In this document: one piece after another, positions 33,592 through 44,311 of the stretch
How positions within the stretch are numbered: position 1 is the first letter of the stretch
How the letters are laid out: each line of letters starts with the position of its first letter
NCBI GenBank assembly: GCA_011799875.1
Contig: CM022301.1
Coordinates: forward strand, 213,301,888 to 213,365,887
Length of the DNA: 64,000 bases
Direction of reading: 5' to 3'
Source: Thinopyrum elongatum
Taxonomy: Eukaryota > Streptophyta > Magnoliopsida > Poales > Poaceae
Position numbers and translations under genes: made by a program
The notes under the pieces: model-generated
Databases searched by the model: none
Seen by the model: the letters and a program-made list of their open reading frames with translations, nothing else
Told to the model about the DNA's origin: nothing

Positions 33592-34587
33592 CTCCCTTTC
33601 TATATTCTTGTGATGAATTGAGCTTTTACCTTTGAGGTTTCACTATTATCGGATTGAATACCTTTTGGATTTGAGAACACTTGATGTATGTCTTGCATGT
33701 GGATAACCATGGTGATAATGGGGTGTTCTATTGATTCACTTGATATATGTTTTGGTTTTCAACTTGTGGATTATCGTGACATTGGGGTAATCTATGCATA
33801 GGGGTTGATACACGTTTTTGTCCTACTTTCTCCGGTAGAAATCTTGGGGCATTCTTTGAAGTTCTTTGTGTTGGATTGAATATTATGAATCTAAGATTGT
33901 TTGATGCATATCGAATAATCAACTCACAGATACTTGTGGTGACATTGGAGTATCTAGGTGACATTGGAGTTTGTTGATGCATATCATATGGTATTATTTT
34001 AGTACAAACTCTAGGGTTGTTTGTGACACTTATAGGGATGGCTCAATAGATTGATTGGAAAAGATAACTTTGAGGTGGTTTCGTACCCTACAAAAATTTC
34101 ATCTTATGTTATCCGGTAGATAAGAACTTCGGAGTGATTCTTTGTCGCACGTTGAGGGATTGTTATATGATTCAATTATGTTATAACTGTTGAGAGATTG
34201 CACTAGTGAAAGTATGAACCCTAGGCCTTGTTTCTAAGCATTGCAATACCATTTGTGCTCCGTTTTATCACTTGCTACCTTGCTGTTTTTATATTTTCAG
34301 ATTACAAAAACCTATATCTATAATCCATACTACACTTGTATCACCATCTCTTCGCCGAACTAGTGCACCTATACAATTTACCAATGTATTGGGTGTGTTG
34401 GGGACACAAGAGATTTCTTGTATTTTATTGCAGGGTTGTTTGAGAGAGACCATCTTCATCCTACGCCTCCCACGGATTCATAAACCATAGGTTATCCACT
34501 TGATGGAAATTTGCTACTGTCCTACAAAACTCTGCACTTGGAGGCCCAAAAACATCTACAAGAATAAAAGTTGCGTAGTAGACATCA
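33592..34587 (+). mobile_element. 5' LTR of C, second part
   Basis: Continues LTR C after element B and ends ...GTAGACATCA, 10 bp before a PBS. No gene. Contains several TTGATGCATATC / GACATTGG repeats (33770-33980). Confidence 0.8.
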
Positions 34588-34597
34588 AGCTCTTTTC

Positions 34598-34615
34598 TGG
34601 TGCCGTTGCCGGGGA
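34598..34615 (+). promoter_or_regulatory. Primer-binding site of C
   Basis: TGGTGCCGTTGCCGGGGA, one base different from the Athila-type site. Confidence 0.88.
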
Positions 34616-34712
34616 GGTGAGTGCTTGAACGTATATCTTTAGATCTTGCAATCGAATCTTTTAGTTTCTTGTTTATTCACTAGTTTGGTTTTATAAAAGA
34701 AAACTAAAAAAA

Positions 34713-34989
34713 ATGGAATTGAAGTTGCATCAAGTCTTTTATATTTATGATGTCTTGCTTGAAAACGATGGATCGGAAAATTGTGCCAAAGTGTTAGAAG
34801 AAGAATTCAATAAAATGATAAGCATGATTGCATTGTTACTAGTATGAATTCTTTGAATATCCATGATGCTAATAATATGCAAAGCCATAAGCTTGGGGAT
34901 GCTATATTTGATGAAGATGATATTTTTAGTCCCCCCAAGTTTTGATGAGCAAATTTATTATGATGATTGCATGCCTCCTATTTAGGATG
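34713..34989 (+). pseudogene. Element C internal ORF, N-terminal part
   Basis: ATG at 34713 opens a frame (MELKLHQVF...) that shifts near 34830 and continues with a DIFSPP segment and stops near 34944. Cut at 34989 by CACTA2. Not recognisable as gag. The other half is at 43851-44311. Confidence 0.5.
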
Positions 34990-35212
34990 CACTGGTACAG
35001 CGAGGTGCTATACAAACGGTTTTTAACCCCTTTCCGCGACGGTGTTCTGAACCATCGCCAAGTGAGTGTGGGCGATAGGGGGGTTCTTCCCACACGACCC
35101 AGAAACTATCGGGGATAGGCCCTCCGGTCACACACGCTCGGCAAAATGAGGTCGTGTGTGACGGGTGAGCGATCAAATACGGTTATACAGGCCCAATCGG
35201 TTCCGGTCGTAA

Positions 35213-35420
35213 GTACATCCCACATAATCAGTCCGAAACAAACGTTTACGTTTGTTATGTACATTCCACACAGTCAATCCAAGGAATATGTTTCCGTTCT
35301 TATGTACATCCCACACAGTCAATCCAGGGAAAACGTTTCCGTTCGTATGTACATCCCACACAGTTAATCCAGGGAAAACGTTTCCGTTCATATATACATC
35401 CCACACAGTTTTATGTATAG
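35213..35420 (+). repeat. CACTA2 left subterminal repeats (45 bp units)
   Basis: GTACATCCCACACAGTCAATC-type units start at 35213, 35259, 35304, 35349 and 35394 (period 45-46). Confidence 0.88.
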
Positions 35421-35789
35421 CCTCGTGTGTGATAGGTGTAACTATCACACACGCTCTGCCTCGGTTAACCGTTTGCTTTTATTCAACTACATCACACACG
35501 ATTTGATGAAGAAAACTGTATGGCATTGGGCTATCCATCACAAGCGCTTTTACTGCTAGAACCGTTTGCAAAGTTCCATGACCCATTTAGCAGGTTTATT
35601 AGTTTACAATTAATAATTCCAGTATTATGCAAATTCACATTTCATATCGAACAGCTGTTTGCCAATTTAATATTAGGCACATAAATATATTTTAACATCA
35701 CAGTACGATAGCTACCTGAAAACAACACATTACAGCATATAGCTAGTTCAGCTTCATAAGAACAATATTAGAACAATATATTCATTTCC

Positions 35790-35892
35790 CTAATCGAGAT
35801 CATCCAGGCTCGTCTTATCCACCTCTGCCTTCAGTTCAGTAAGAACCTGTTTTGCACTGGCCAACTGGGAAAGTGCCTCCTCCTTTGCCAAC
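35790..35892 (-). other. Possible C-terminal exon fragment in CACTA2
   Basis: A minus-strand frame of about 34 codons ending in a TAG at 35792-35790, Ala/Lys/Glu-rich (coiled-coil-like, ends DDLD). Directly upstream lies CTGTACTCAG, a plausible splice acceptor that actually belongs to LTR J. May be the tail of a transposon gene now cut by J. Weak. Confidence 0.25.
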
Positions 35893-38800
35893 ACCATCTT
35901 AGCATCACATATCTGAGTACAGATATAAAGATAAAACAGACGGGGCTTTAAAAGGCAGGGCAAAACAAAAGCTACGATCGAAAAGGCGCATGCCTCCTGC
36001 CTAGGACCCTTCGAACCTACTCCTGGTCGTCGGCCAACTCGTAGTAGTATCCATCCTCGGGGTAGTAGTAGCAGTCGTCGACGGGGGCAGCTGCCTCAGG
36101 GGCTCCGTCATCTGGTTGCATCAAACGGATATGGGAAAAAAAGAGGAAGCAAAGCAACCGTGAGTACTCATCCGAAGTACTCATCAAGCAAGGATCTACA
36201 CTACATATGCAACATTATCAAAGAAAGGCTGCATATGTGGACTGGGCTGCTGAAATGCCAAAATAGAGAGAAGGCCTAGTCCTATCGAAGACTAGCATCT
36301 TCAGCGGTCTTGCAGCATTAGAAGAGAGTAGATTAGCACCGTATAAAGTAGTAGTTGTGTTATCAACCTCGCCCAGAGATCCTTCCTCGACTCCCTGCGG
36401 GAAAGCAATCCCAGAGCCATACTATCCATATCTCATCTCAAGTATCCAGTTCTAGTTGTATCGATCAGGATACAACTCCGAGCGTCCGTTACCGAGGATC
36501 CGGCTATGCATAGATTAGTTCTTCCCTGCAGGGGTGCACCAACTTACCCACCACGCTCGATTAACTCCGGCCGGACACATTTTTCTGGGTCATGCCCAGC
36601 CTCGACCAAACGATACGCCGCAACCCGACCTAAGCTTAACAGAGAGGTCAGCACGCCGGACTAAACCTATGCACCCATGGGTCTTGGGCCATCGCCCCGG
36701 GCAGTCCTGCACATTGCGTGGGAGGCCGGTGAGCAGACCTAGCAGCCCACACTATCAAGGCGGTTGCGTTACACGGTCCAACCCGGCACGCGCCGCTCAG
36801 TTGCTGACGTCTAGAAAGCTTTGGCTGATGCATACGACGCATAGTGCCCATAACTGTTCCCACATGATGGTTCGTGCTATCGGGCCAGAGGCCCACTAGA
36901 TCAAATATCCAAACCGTTAGTGTATTGGGGGTGTGCGGTAACGAGCAGAGACTCATGATCGATGTGACCCCATCGCCCCGTCTCGAGTACTTGCGGCAAG
37001 GGCTAAGAATGCCGGCCACGCCTCGTAATTATCTCACGGGCACCCTCCAGGTCAACCCGTCTCCACATCACTCGTATCTTATACTCGCTCGGGTACCCCT
37101 CAGGGTCGACCCGACTTTATCATGGTTCATGGTTTAAGTCATAGTAACTGTGTGTCCAAACACCAGGGGGAAACCCAAGGAATCACCCTCGATGGATTCC
37201 ACCTGATGTAGTCATCAAGGTGAACTTAGGAGGAATCACCCTCGAGGTTCACACTTGAGATGTTGCACGACAGCGTCGTTATCAGGAGTGGTGAAGGAGG
37301 AATCACCCTCGATGACCATGACCGAATAGCTACTCTACAGAGTTAACATCAGAAGTGCTAAATGAGGTATCACCCTCGGCACTCGATAGTAACGATGCAG
37401 TGTCGTACAACTAAGGGGGGTGATGTGCGGTGCCGGGGCCTGGTTGTCGATCACGTTGATCGAGTCATCTGATAATCCAGCGGGGGTAACTGGGTCAAAG
37501 TGTGGTCTCTGGTGGGTCTCTATCCAGCCTATACTAAGCAGTTTAGGATAAACAGGTAGGTATCAACAGCAGTTACAAAAACAGGCTATGCATCAAAAAT
37601 AGGTTAAACAGTAGCAGCAGCAATTTCTAATACAAGCATAAGAGAGGAAGAATAGGCGATATAGGCATGCTCAAGGGGGGGGGTGCTTGCCTAGAAGCTC
37701 TGCGGCAAGAGAAGGGTCGTCAATAGTGTAGTTGGACTCCGGAGCTGCGTCGGCCTACGGGACTACGTCGGTGTCGGGGTCTACCGAGAGAGAAGAGGGG
37801 GAGGAAACAAATAAATACACAGCAAACATATGCAACACAGAGCATGCTATGCTAATGTGCAATGCAGGGTTGCCTAAAGACATGTCGAAATCATTTTAGT
37901 TATTTTAGGATTAAAGTTGGATTTATTTAGCGGTATATATGCACTATTCATCTACCGGAAATGGGAAAAAAGTTGCGGGTTCACCTACTTAGAGGGTCCC
38001 GACACGGAAACAGATAGAACGAATGGATTCGTGGGATTTTTCTGAGCAACTTTCATGTACAAAGTTTTTCGATCCGAGCTACGGTTCATTTTCTACGAAT
38101 TTTCAAAGATTTAAACAATTTCTAAAATTATTTAAATTAACAAAAATGAATTATTGCATCAACATGATGTCAGCATTACATCAGCAGTCAGCTGGGCTGC
38201 TGACTGGTCAAACTAACAGGTGGGACCCACCTGTCAGCCACTGTGAGGTTAATTAGTGTTTAAACTAATCTAACAGAACTAATTAGGGGTGTGGGCCCCA
38301 GGTGTCAGAGACTAATTAGGGGTTAACTAAACAGGTTTTAATTAAAAAGTGTTTATTTAAATTAACTAAAAGAGGGGGACCCACTGGTCAGTGACTGGAG
38401 TTAACAGTAACCCTCGTTGACCGTGGTCAACGGGGTCAACCGAGGCGCTGGGGCCCACTGGTAGCCTCACAGGGCGGGCCCCACACGCTGCCATGTCAGC
38501 ACCGTCGCCGGCGTTGCACCGACGACCATTTTCGCGGTGGCCGATCGCCGGAGAGGCTTGTGTTTCCGCTACAGAGCGCCAAATCGCGTGTTTTAACTTG
38601 CGTTCGAAAGCTGACGCTGTCGCGCGTCGAATGGAGCCACTGGACCGACCGGAGATGGCTGGAGCAGAGAGCTGCAATGTCGCCGGCGGCGGTGATCTAC
38701 GGTGGCTCGGTGAAAACGAGAACCTAGCGCGCACGAGCGATCTAAAGCGCTAGGCCGCACCACTGGAGTGCCCCGAGCACGGTGGTGTGCTCGGACGGCC

Positions 38801-39879
38801 ACAACAAAGACTACATCGACGGTGGTGAGCTTCGCAGTGGAGCCGAGCTCGGCCATCCACGACGGCGACACTAGGCGCAACAGAATGAGGAGAAGGCAGG
38901 GGGAGAACATGAGGTGCTCATTGTGCGGGCTCAAGGAGGCCCCTTGGGTGAACGGGAGCGCAGAGGGGGCCACGGTCGTCGAAGATCGCCGGCGATAGAC
39001 AGAACGGCGCCGAGCTCGATCCCGCCCGGGCGGTCCTCTCCGAGCAAGATGGCGGGCGGTGGACGACGTGGTCGAACGGGGCGGAGACGACAGGCACGAC
39101 GGAGACGCGAACGAACACCGGTGGCCGCGACGGTGACAGCAGCGCGTCGGCGGTCGCCCTCGGGCAGAGAGGGGAGGAAGCGAGCGGGCGAGAGAGGGCG
39201 AGAGAGAGGGGGCGAATGGATGAGGACGTTGACGAGGCCGAGCGGCTTCGGCCTTATCCTCTCGCCCGTCCTCGGGCGTCGCCGTGCCGGCGTTCAACCG
39301 GTGCGCGCGCTCGCGCCCACGGCGGCGTCGACACGCGGGGAGAGAGAGAGAAGCGAGACGGCGTTGTGGGCTGGGCCGCACTGTGGACTTAGGCCCAGTC
39401 CACAGTAGCGTTTTTCTTTTTCTCGTTTTGTTTTTCTGCTTTTCTTTTTCAGAAGGGTTTTTGAATTAAAATGAGTTGTCGAATGCATTTGGAAAAATGT
39501 GAAACTTGTCCACAAAATAAGATGCATTATCCAGCATTACCACAAAAAGTTTGGGCAATTTTGGAATCCATTTGGAATTTTCAAAAATGGAAGTGGCATT
39601 AATAGTGCTGTTTTAGCACTGATTAAAATGCTTAGGCCCACTTTGACTTGGTGGTGATGTTTTTTCCTTAACAACAAATTGTTTTGGATTATTTGCTAGA
39701 AAGTGAACATTTTTCCAGCAAATTTTGGGCAACTTCATTTTTGCACTTTGAATTTGAATTGAATTCAGAGAAGGATTTTGAAATGAGATGTTAATCCAAT
39801 ATGATTAAGCTTTGTAAATTCAAGATGACTTGGCACTTATCATAAGGGATTACTGTAGTGTGATGCTGGGGATGTTACA
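35893..39879 (-). mobile_element. LTR J inside CACTA2 (same superfamily as F and G)
   Basis: Read on the minus strand it starts TGTAACATCCCC at 39879 and is homologous to LTR F: F 61800-63730 matches J 37800-35893 in reverse, including the GTAGTAGTATCCATCC block near 36043 and the CACCCTCGATG repeats. The last 190 bp expected from F are missing, so the 3' end is deleted. GC-rich core at 38440-39400. No internal domain. Confidence 0.85.
37178..37380 (-). repeat. Four-copy GAGGGTGATTCCTC palindrome in LTR J
   Basis: Plus-strand copies of GGAATCACCCTC near 37180, 37231, 37297 and 37364, the second a GAGG/CCTC palindrome. Equivalent copies in F lie at 62211-62413. Confidence 0.8.
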
Positions 39880-39880
39880 T

Positions 39881-40912
39881 TTGTGTACTTGCGTGCGAGT
39901 TAATTCCATGTGCAGTAAATTAGAAGGAATTTTCAAACATATTGGTGTCACGGCATGGACACATGCATGGAGTGCCATGGCATTTTAATTCCAAAAAATT
40001 AAAAAATGATCAGAAAAACATGAAACCTTGCTTGATGTAATGTCATGCCACCAAGATGATGTGGTAAAAAAATTGGCTTGTTTGACGAAAGTTTGGACAC
40101 ACACCCCTCACAAACCGGAGCAACTCACTAGAAGGCTCGTGGTTCCGAGAGGGAACAATGCATGTTTGATGACGAACGGGAGATAGCTTCCTCTTACGAC
40201 CTTCAAATTTTTTCTACATTTAACGTGCACTAATACAACTGTCATGTGAAAATTTGAAAAATTCTAGGGGTCATTTGACCTTTTAAAGACATTTAAGTGA
40301 TTTTCTAGCCATTTAATGACCGTAATTCAAATTTGAACTACATCTACATGCAACAACTAACCATAACGGTTTGAAAAATCATATCTGTGTACTTGTGTGT
40401 GAGTTAATTCCATGTGCAGTAAATTAGAAGGAATTTTTAAACATATTCGTGTCACGGCATGGACACATGCATGGAGTGCCATGGCATTTTAATTCCCAAA
40501 AATTAAAAAATGATCAGAAAAACATGAAACCTTGCTTGATGTAATGTCATGCCACCAAGATGATGTGGTAAAAAAATTGGCCTGTTTGACGAAAGTTTGG
40601 ACACACACCCCTCACAAACCGTAGCAACTCACTAGAAGGCTCATGTTTCCGAGAGGGAACAATGTATGTTTGATGACGAACATGAGATAGCTTCCTCTTA
40701 TGGCCTTCAAATTTTTACTACATTTAATGTACACTAATACAACTATCATGTGAAAATTTGGAAAATTCTAGGGGTCATTTGACCTTTTAAAGACATTTAA
40801 GTGATTTTCTAGCCATTTAATGACCGTAATTCAAATTTGAACTACATCTACATGCAATGGCTAACCATAACAGTTTGAAAAATCATATTTTTGTGTACTT
40901 GTGTGCGAGTTA
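39881..40912 (+). repeat. 504 bp tandem duplication plus partial third copy
   Basis: Unit 1 39881-40384, unit 2 40385-40890, start of unit 3 40891-40912 (TTGTGTACTTGTGTGCGAGTTA). Only scattered differences between units, so the duplication is fairly recent. No gene inside. Confidence 0.92.
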
Positions 40913-41290
40913 AAAAATCATCAGACGATGTAAATATCTGGTATTCAAAAAAGAAAATGTAAAGATCTGGCAAGACAACCGGCCCCCACACGATTGGCAC
41001 TCTATTTTCGCGCCTCGAGGTTTGGAAGGTGAGTGGCGCGGGTTATTAATCAGACACGGTTCTGTATTGGAAATCGTCAGCTATTAAGTTCACAAATAGA
41101 TTTTGCTGCGGGAATCATGTGTAATTCAAACTACAGTACTCGTAAATTCCGGCGACCGGCATGTGTACTGTTCTCGTCGATCTAGATTCCGGCCGCCAAT
41201 AAATACTACCTTGCTCACGCCGTCCCGCCTGCATTCTCATCTACATCCTCCCCTCGCTCACCCTCTCTCTCTCTCTCTCAAATCTCTGCC
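40913..41290 (+). promoter_or_regulatory. Promoter-like region of the CACTA2 plus-strand ORF
   Basis: TATA-like AATAAATA at 41208-41215, a (CT)n tract at 41262-41279 in the likely 5' leader, and an ATG at 41291 in strong context (GCCATGGCG). Layout typical of a plant gene 5' end. Confidence 0.5.
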
Positions 41291-41903
41291 ATGGCGCCAC
41301 CGATCTGCCCACGCGCCGACGAGGAGTCGCCGCCCCCCGAGGACACTCAGTCGAAGAGCAGGGATGAGGAGGACCCCTACGCGCCGCCGGACGAGGTTGC
41401 GCCAGACCCCCTAACTTTGGATTGGTTTTGGGGCCAGTACAATCTTTGTCTGTGGAAGTCGTTGCCGCAGGCTGAGAAAGCCGGGCAAGTGGCGTTCAAG
41501 AAGGAGATGGCGGAGGAGGAAGCTAGGTACCAGGCGGCCTGTGAAGCCCGTGATGCCGCCTAAAAAAAGAGAGGCGGTGGAGCTTTGGGGGCGGGCGCGT
41601 CGTCATGCGGAGGAGGTGTACGAAGATGGGTACTTCGCGAGAAAGGTCAAAGGCGCTAGGCGTCTCATCGCTGCGTGGAGGTGGGCCGATAAGCTCCAGC
41701 GTGCCACCGACGAGGAGCTCCGGTGGGCGCCCAACGAAATGGCAAGATCGTTCGCGCTCGTCCGCCAGCAAGAGGCAGATCGGTACGTCAAGCGCTGCGA
41801 GGCGGAGGAGGTGGAGTACTGCCTCCGCACTGGGAAGACGCCGCGCACCAGGGAGCTACTGGCGAGGGGCTGCCGAAATACTGCCCCCAGGAGGGATTAT
41901 TAG
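41291..41903 (+). pseudogene. CACTA2 cargo ORF 1, one frameshift
   Basis: Frame 1 (41291-41563, 90 residues) starts MAPPICPRADEE, Pro/Asp/Glu-rich, then LTLDWFWGQYN and a helical Ala/Glu segment. It stops at a TAA at 41561. Frame 2 continues in the next frame (41541-41903) with a Arg/Glu/Ala-rich helical segment to a stop after PRRDY. Loss of 2 bp in the GCC repeat near 41558 would explain the shift, giving about 200 residues originally. No family recognised. It looks like a real gene captured or evolved in the transposon: promoter, Kozak context and third-position GC bias are present. Confidence 0.55.
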
Positions 41904-42281
41904 CTTTAGTATTGTTCATTTTCAATTTTATGCATTGTACCTAGTAGTTAAGTATCATCACGTATATGTGATGATATTATAGATATTCTGTGATGAACTA
42001 ATGAACAATTAATATATATATATTGTGAATTCCATTTTCTATCTGTTTTTGTATACTAATTTGTATCTAGCTATTATCATCCACACATACAGAATGGAAA
42101 GCATATATACACACATTGAAACAGAACATATAAGAATGGAAAACAGAGTACACACATTGAAACAGAGCAATAAACAGAGCAATATTATGATTGCTGTGAA
42201 TATATAGCGATCCACGTCGAAACGACTCAAAAAATAAAACGCGTCCATGAGACCATGACCAGCAGCCCTTGCCTACGGTAG

Positions 42282-43034
42282 CTATTGGCTCTGCCTGAAC
42301 TCGTGCAGGCGTTCGTCCAAGCGGTCTACACGCTCGCGGTACATCTGGAGCGCGATCTCGAGCTCCAAGTTGGCTATTTCATCGGAGATCACCAGCTCGA
42401 GGATGCGATGGCCATGTTCCTCTACTGCGCCCAGGTGGACACCTGGGCCTAGGAGGCGGTCGAGCCTAGCGACCAGCGCGTTGGCATCGAGCGGGCCGCG
42501 GACAAGGCGAACGGCGCGACCCATCTGAACGACGCGGCGGGCGTCCGGTGCAAGTACGACGCGGCCGGCCTCTGGTGCAAGTACGGCGCAGAGGGCCTCT
42601 GCCCACTCCTGGCGAGGAATGGGGGTAGTGACGGCACGTGTCCCCAGCTGCGATGCCCTATCGATAGCAGGCAAGCGCCGATGGATCCGCTCTTGCTGTG
42701 TGGCGCACCGCGCCTCTCGCTCTGCGGCGCTCCAACGGTCTCGCCGTGCGGCGAGCCACAGCCTATCGGCGCGGACGTGCCTAGCTTGCTCTGCGGTGCA
42801 CCATCGATCATGTTGTGCGGCGAGCTGCAGCCTCTCGGCGCTGACATGCCTATCTTGATCTGCGGCGCTGAAGCGCCATGCGCCAAGGGTCTGCTCAACC
42901 CTAGCGATGACGCGCATCACGGCGTCGTCCATCGTGTTGCCGGGGAGCGCCTCGGCCTCGATGGGCCGTGATGCCTTCTTGTTTTCCTCGTCGATGAGGT
43001 TGATGGCAAAGGCGGCGCTTTGGTGGGTTGGCAT
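42282..43034 (-). CDS. CACTA2 cargo ORF 2, intact 250-residue protein of unknown function
   Basis: Uninterrupted frame from ATG at 43034 to a stop at 42282, convergent with cargo ORF 1 (380 bp between their ends). Residues about 55-105 hold two and a half copies of a 22-residue unit of the type AEQARHVRADRLWLAARRDRW. The centre (about 130-180) is Ala/Val/Arg-rich. The C-terminal 60 residues form an acidic/Leu helix (ELVISDEIANLELEI, ERVDRLDERL) with coiled-coil spacing. No signal peptide or transmembrane segment. It is GC-rich in contrast with the AT-rich flanks. I recognise no family; similar proteins may be annotated as hypothetical in Triticeae. It could be a transposon-encoded DNA-binding or accessory protein, or a captured host fragment. 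Confidence 0.6.
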   Translation of the reverse strand: MPTHQSAAFAINLIDEENKKASRPIEAEALPGNTMDDAVMRVIARVEQTLGAWRFSAADQDRHVSAERLQLAAQHDRWCTAEQARHVRADRLWLAARRDRWSAAEREARCATQQERIHRRLPAIDRASQLGTRAVTTPIPRQEWAEALCAVLAPEAGRVVLAPDARRVVQMGRAVRLVRGPLDANALVARLDRLLGPGVHLGAVEEHGHRILELVISDEIANLELEIALQMYRERVDRLDERLHEFRQSQ

Positions 43035-43390
43035 GCTTGGAAAAGGTGGATGTGCTACAGGCTGCGCTTGTTGCCTCCGTGCGTCGCGCGCCGCTTAGGT
43101 TTATGCGCAATATCGCTGGGTGGCGGGAAACCGGTGAGGAAATGGCTGGAAACGGTGGCGTGTTCATAAAACGCCATCAATTAATGGAAACTTAGCATAG
43201 AAGGAACATCGAGCTAGCATAAGAAGTAGATGATGATCAGATGATCGTTTATCCTAGTTAATTATGCATGTAATAGTTTACTTTGGTGTGTGAAAATGTC
43301 ATGTGTGTACTAGCCACCTATGTAATTGGATGTTTGCCGCGTATTACACACATCTTGTTTATGTGAAACGTTTCTGTTCTCTTGGCTCAA
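43035..43390. other. CACTA2 right internal flank
   Basis: Upstream sequence of cargo ORF 2 (a further minus-strand frame reaches an ATG at 43167 in another register), then AT-rich sequence. No feature beyond possible promoter function. Confidence 0.3.
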
Positions 43391-43700
43391 CACAAACAGT
43401 TTATCGCAATGAACCGTATGCCATATATCGCACACACCTTGATCTGCCTGACCGTTTCTTTTGTGTTGCCTAATCACAAACAGTTCATCCGAGTGAACTG
43501 TATGCCGTATATCACACACGCCTTCATCTGGCTGCCCGTTTCTGTTGTTCTGCCTCATCACAAACAGTTCATCCGAGTGAACTGTATGCCGTATATCGCA
43601 CACGCCTTCATCTGGCTGCCCGTTTCTTTTGTTCTGCCTCATCGCAAACAGTTAATTGAACTGAACCATATGCCCCACATCGCACACGAAAACTAAAATC
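43391..43700 (+). repeat. CACTA2 right subterminal repeats (84 bp units)
   Basis: CACAAACAGTT(C/T)ATC-type units start at 43391, 43475, 43559 and 43643 (period exactly 84). They share the ATCACACACG and CCGTTT motifs with the left end but not its period. Confidence 0.88.
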
Positions 43701-43850
43701 TGAACCATGTTTGATGTATCCTTCATCGCAAATGTTTTGCATTTTTTTTGACGGTTTTTTTACATCACCGTTTGCGATTAATGCATCGCATACAGTTTCG
43801 TCAAAGGGTCTCTGATCGTAGTGTCGCGTTAGCAGCATCCTGTAGTAGTG

Positions 43851-44311
43851 ATGATTACAATGATGAAAGTGGGTTTGGAAGAGTCTCAACTCTAGGAATT
43901 AATGATCCCACTACTTTGGAGAGTGTTGAATCTTATTGGAATAATGATAAAAGTGGATTTGGAGAGGTCAAGACTTTATTTAGTGATGAATCAACTATTT
44001 TGGAAGAGGTTTCAATTGATTATGACAAAAAAGTTACTATCTATGATGATTATGGTGATGACATGTATGCTATAAAGAATAATGATAACCATGAAACTTG
44101 TCATCATGATTTTAATGCTCAAATTGATTATGGCGGTCAAGTATCACATGATAGTTATTTTGTTGAATTTACTCCCACTTTTATAAATGAGAATAAAATT
44201 GCTTATGTGGAGAGTAATAAAATTTCTATGCTTGTGGATCATGAAAAGAATGCCTTATGTGATAGTTATATTGTTGAATTTATTCATGATGCTACTGAAA
44301 ACTATTATTAG
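43851..44311 (+). pseudogene. Element C internal ORF, C-terminal part
   Basis: Resumes after CACTA2 as an open frame to a TAG at 44309-44311. Acidic, Asp/Tyr/Asn-rich, with internal repeats (SGFGRVSTL and SGFGEVKTL; DSYFVEF and DSYIVEF). The SGF-EVKTL segment resembles the post-gag spacer of B (SGYEEVKTL near 28815), suggesting common origin. Not gag, protease or pol. An apparent start at 43748 lies inside CACTA2 and is chimeric. Confidence 0.55.

Larger units (their letters stand above)
34990..43850. mobile_element. CACTA2, complete non-autonomous CACTA transposon with cargo
   Basis: Left end CACTGGTACAG, right end (minus strand) CACTACTACAG, 9 of 11 positions matching, with TGCTA shared just inside. 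Perfect 3 bp TSD ATG (34987-34989 and 43851-43853). 8861 bp. Subterminal tandem repeats at both ends. No transposase. Contains an LTR J (35893-39879), a 504 bp tandem duplication, and two convergent ORFs (41291-41903 plus, 42282-43034 minus). Confidence 0.92.

Noticed and set aside
34990..34999. Non-canonical CACTG start of CACTA2 as evidence against a CACTA element
   Set aside because: The other end is canonical CACTA, inner bases match, and the 3 bp ATG duplication is perfect; one or two mutations at the left tip explain it.
38593..39381. 262-codon minus-strand frame in LTR J
   Set aside because: Same situation: GC-rich LTR core, Arg/Ser/Pro-rich, no family, overlapping plus-strand frames of similar length.
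43391..43700. Regular 84 bp repeats, CRISPR-like appearance
   Set aside because: Units are continuous tandem copies with no unique spacers, lie at a CACTA end, and the genome is a plant.
43748..43850. ORF start at 43748 upstream of the C fragment
   Set aside because: These codons lie inside the CACTA2 right end; the joined frame crosses a transposon boundary and is accidental.
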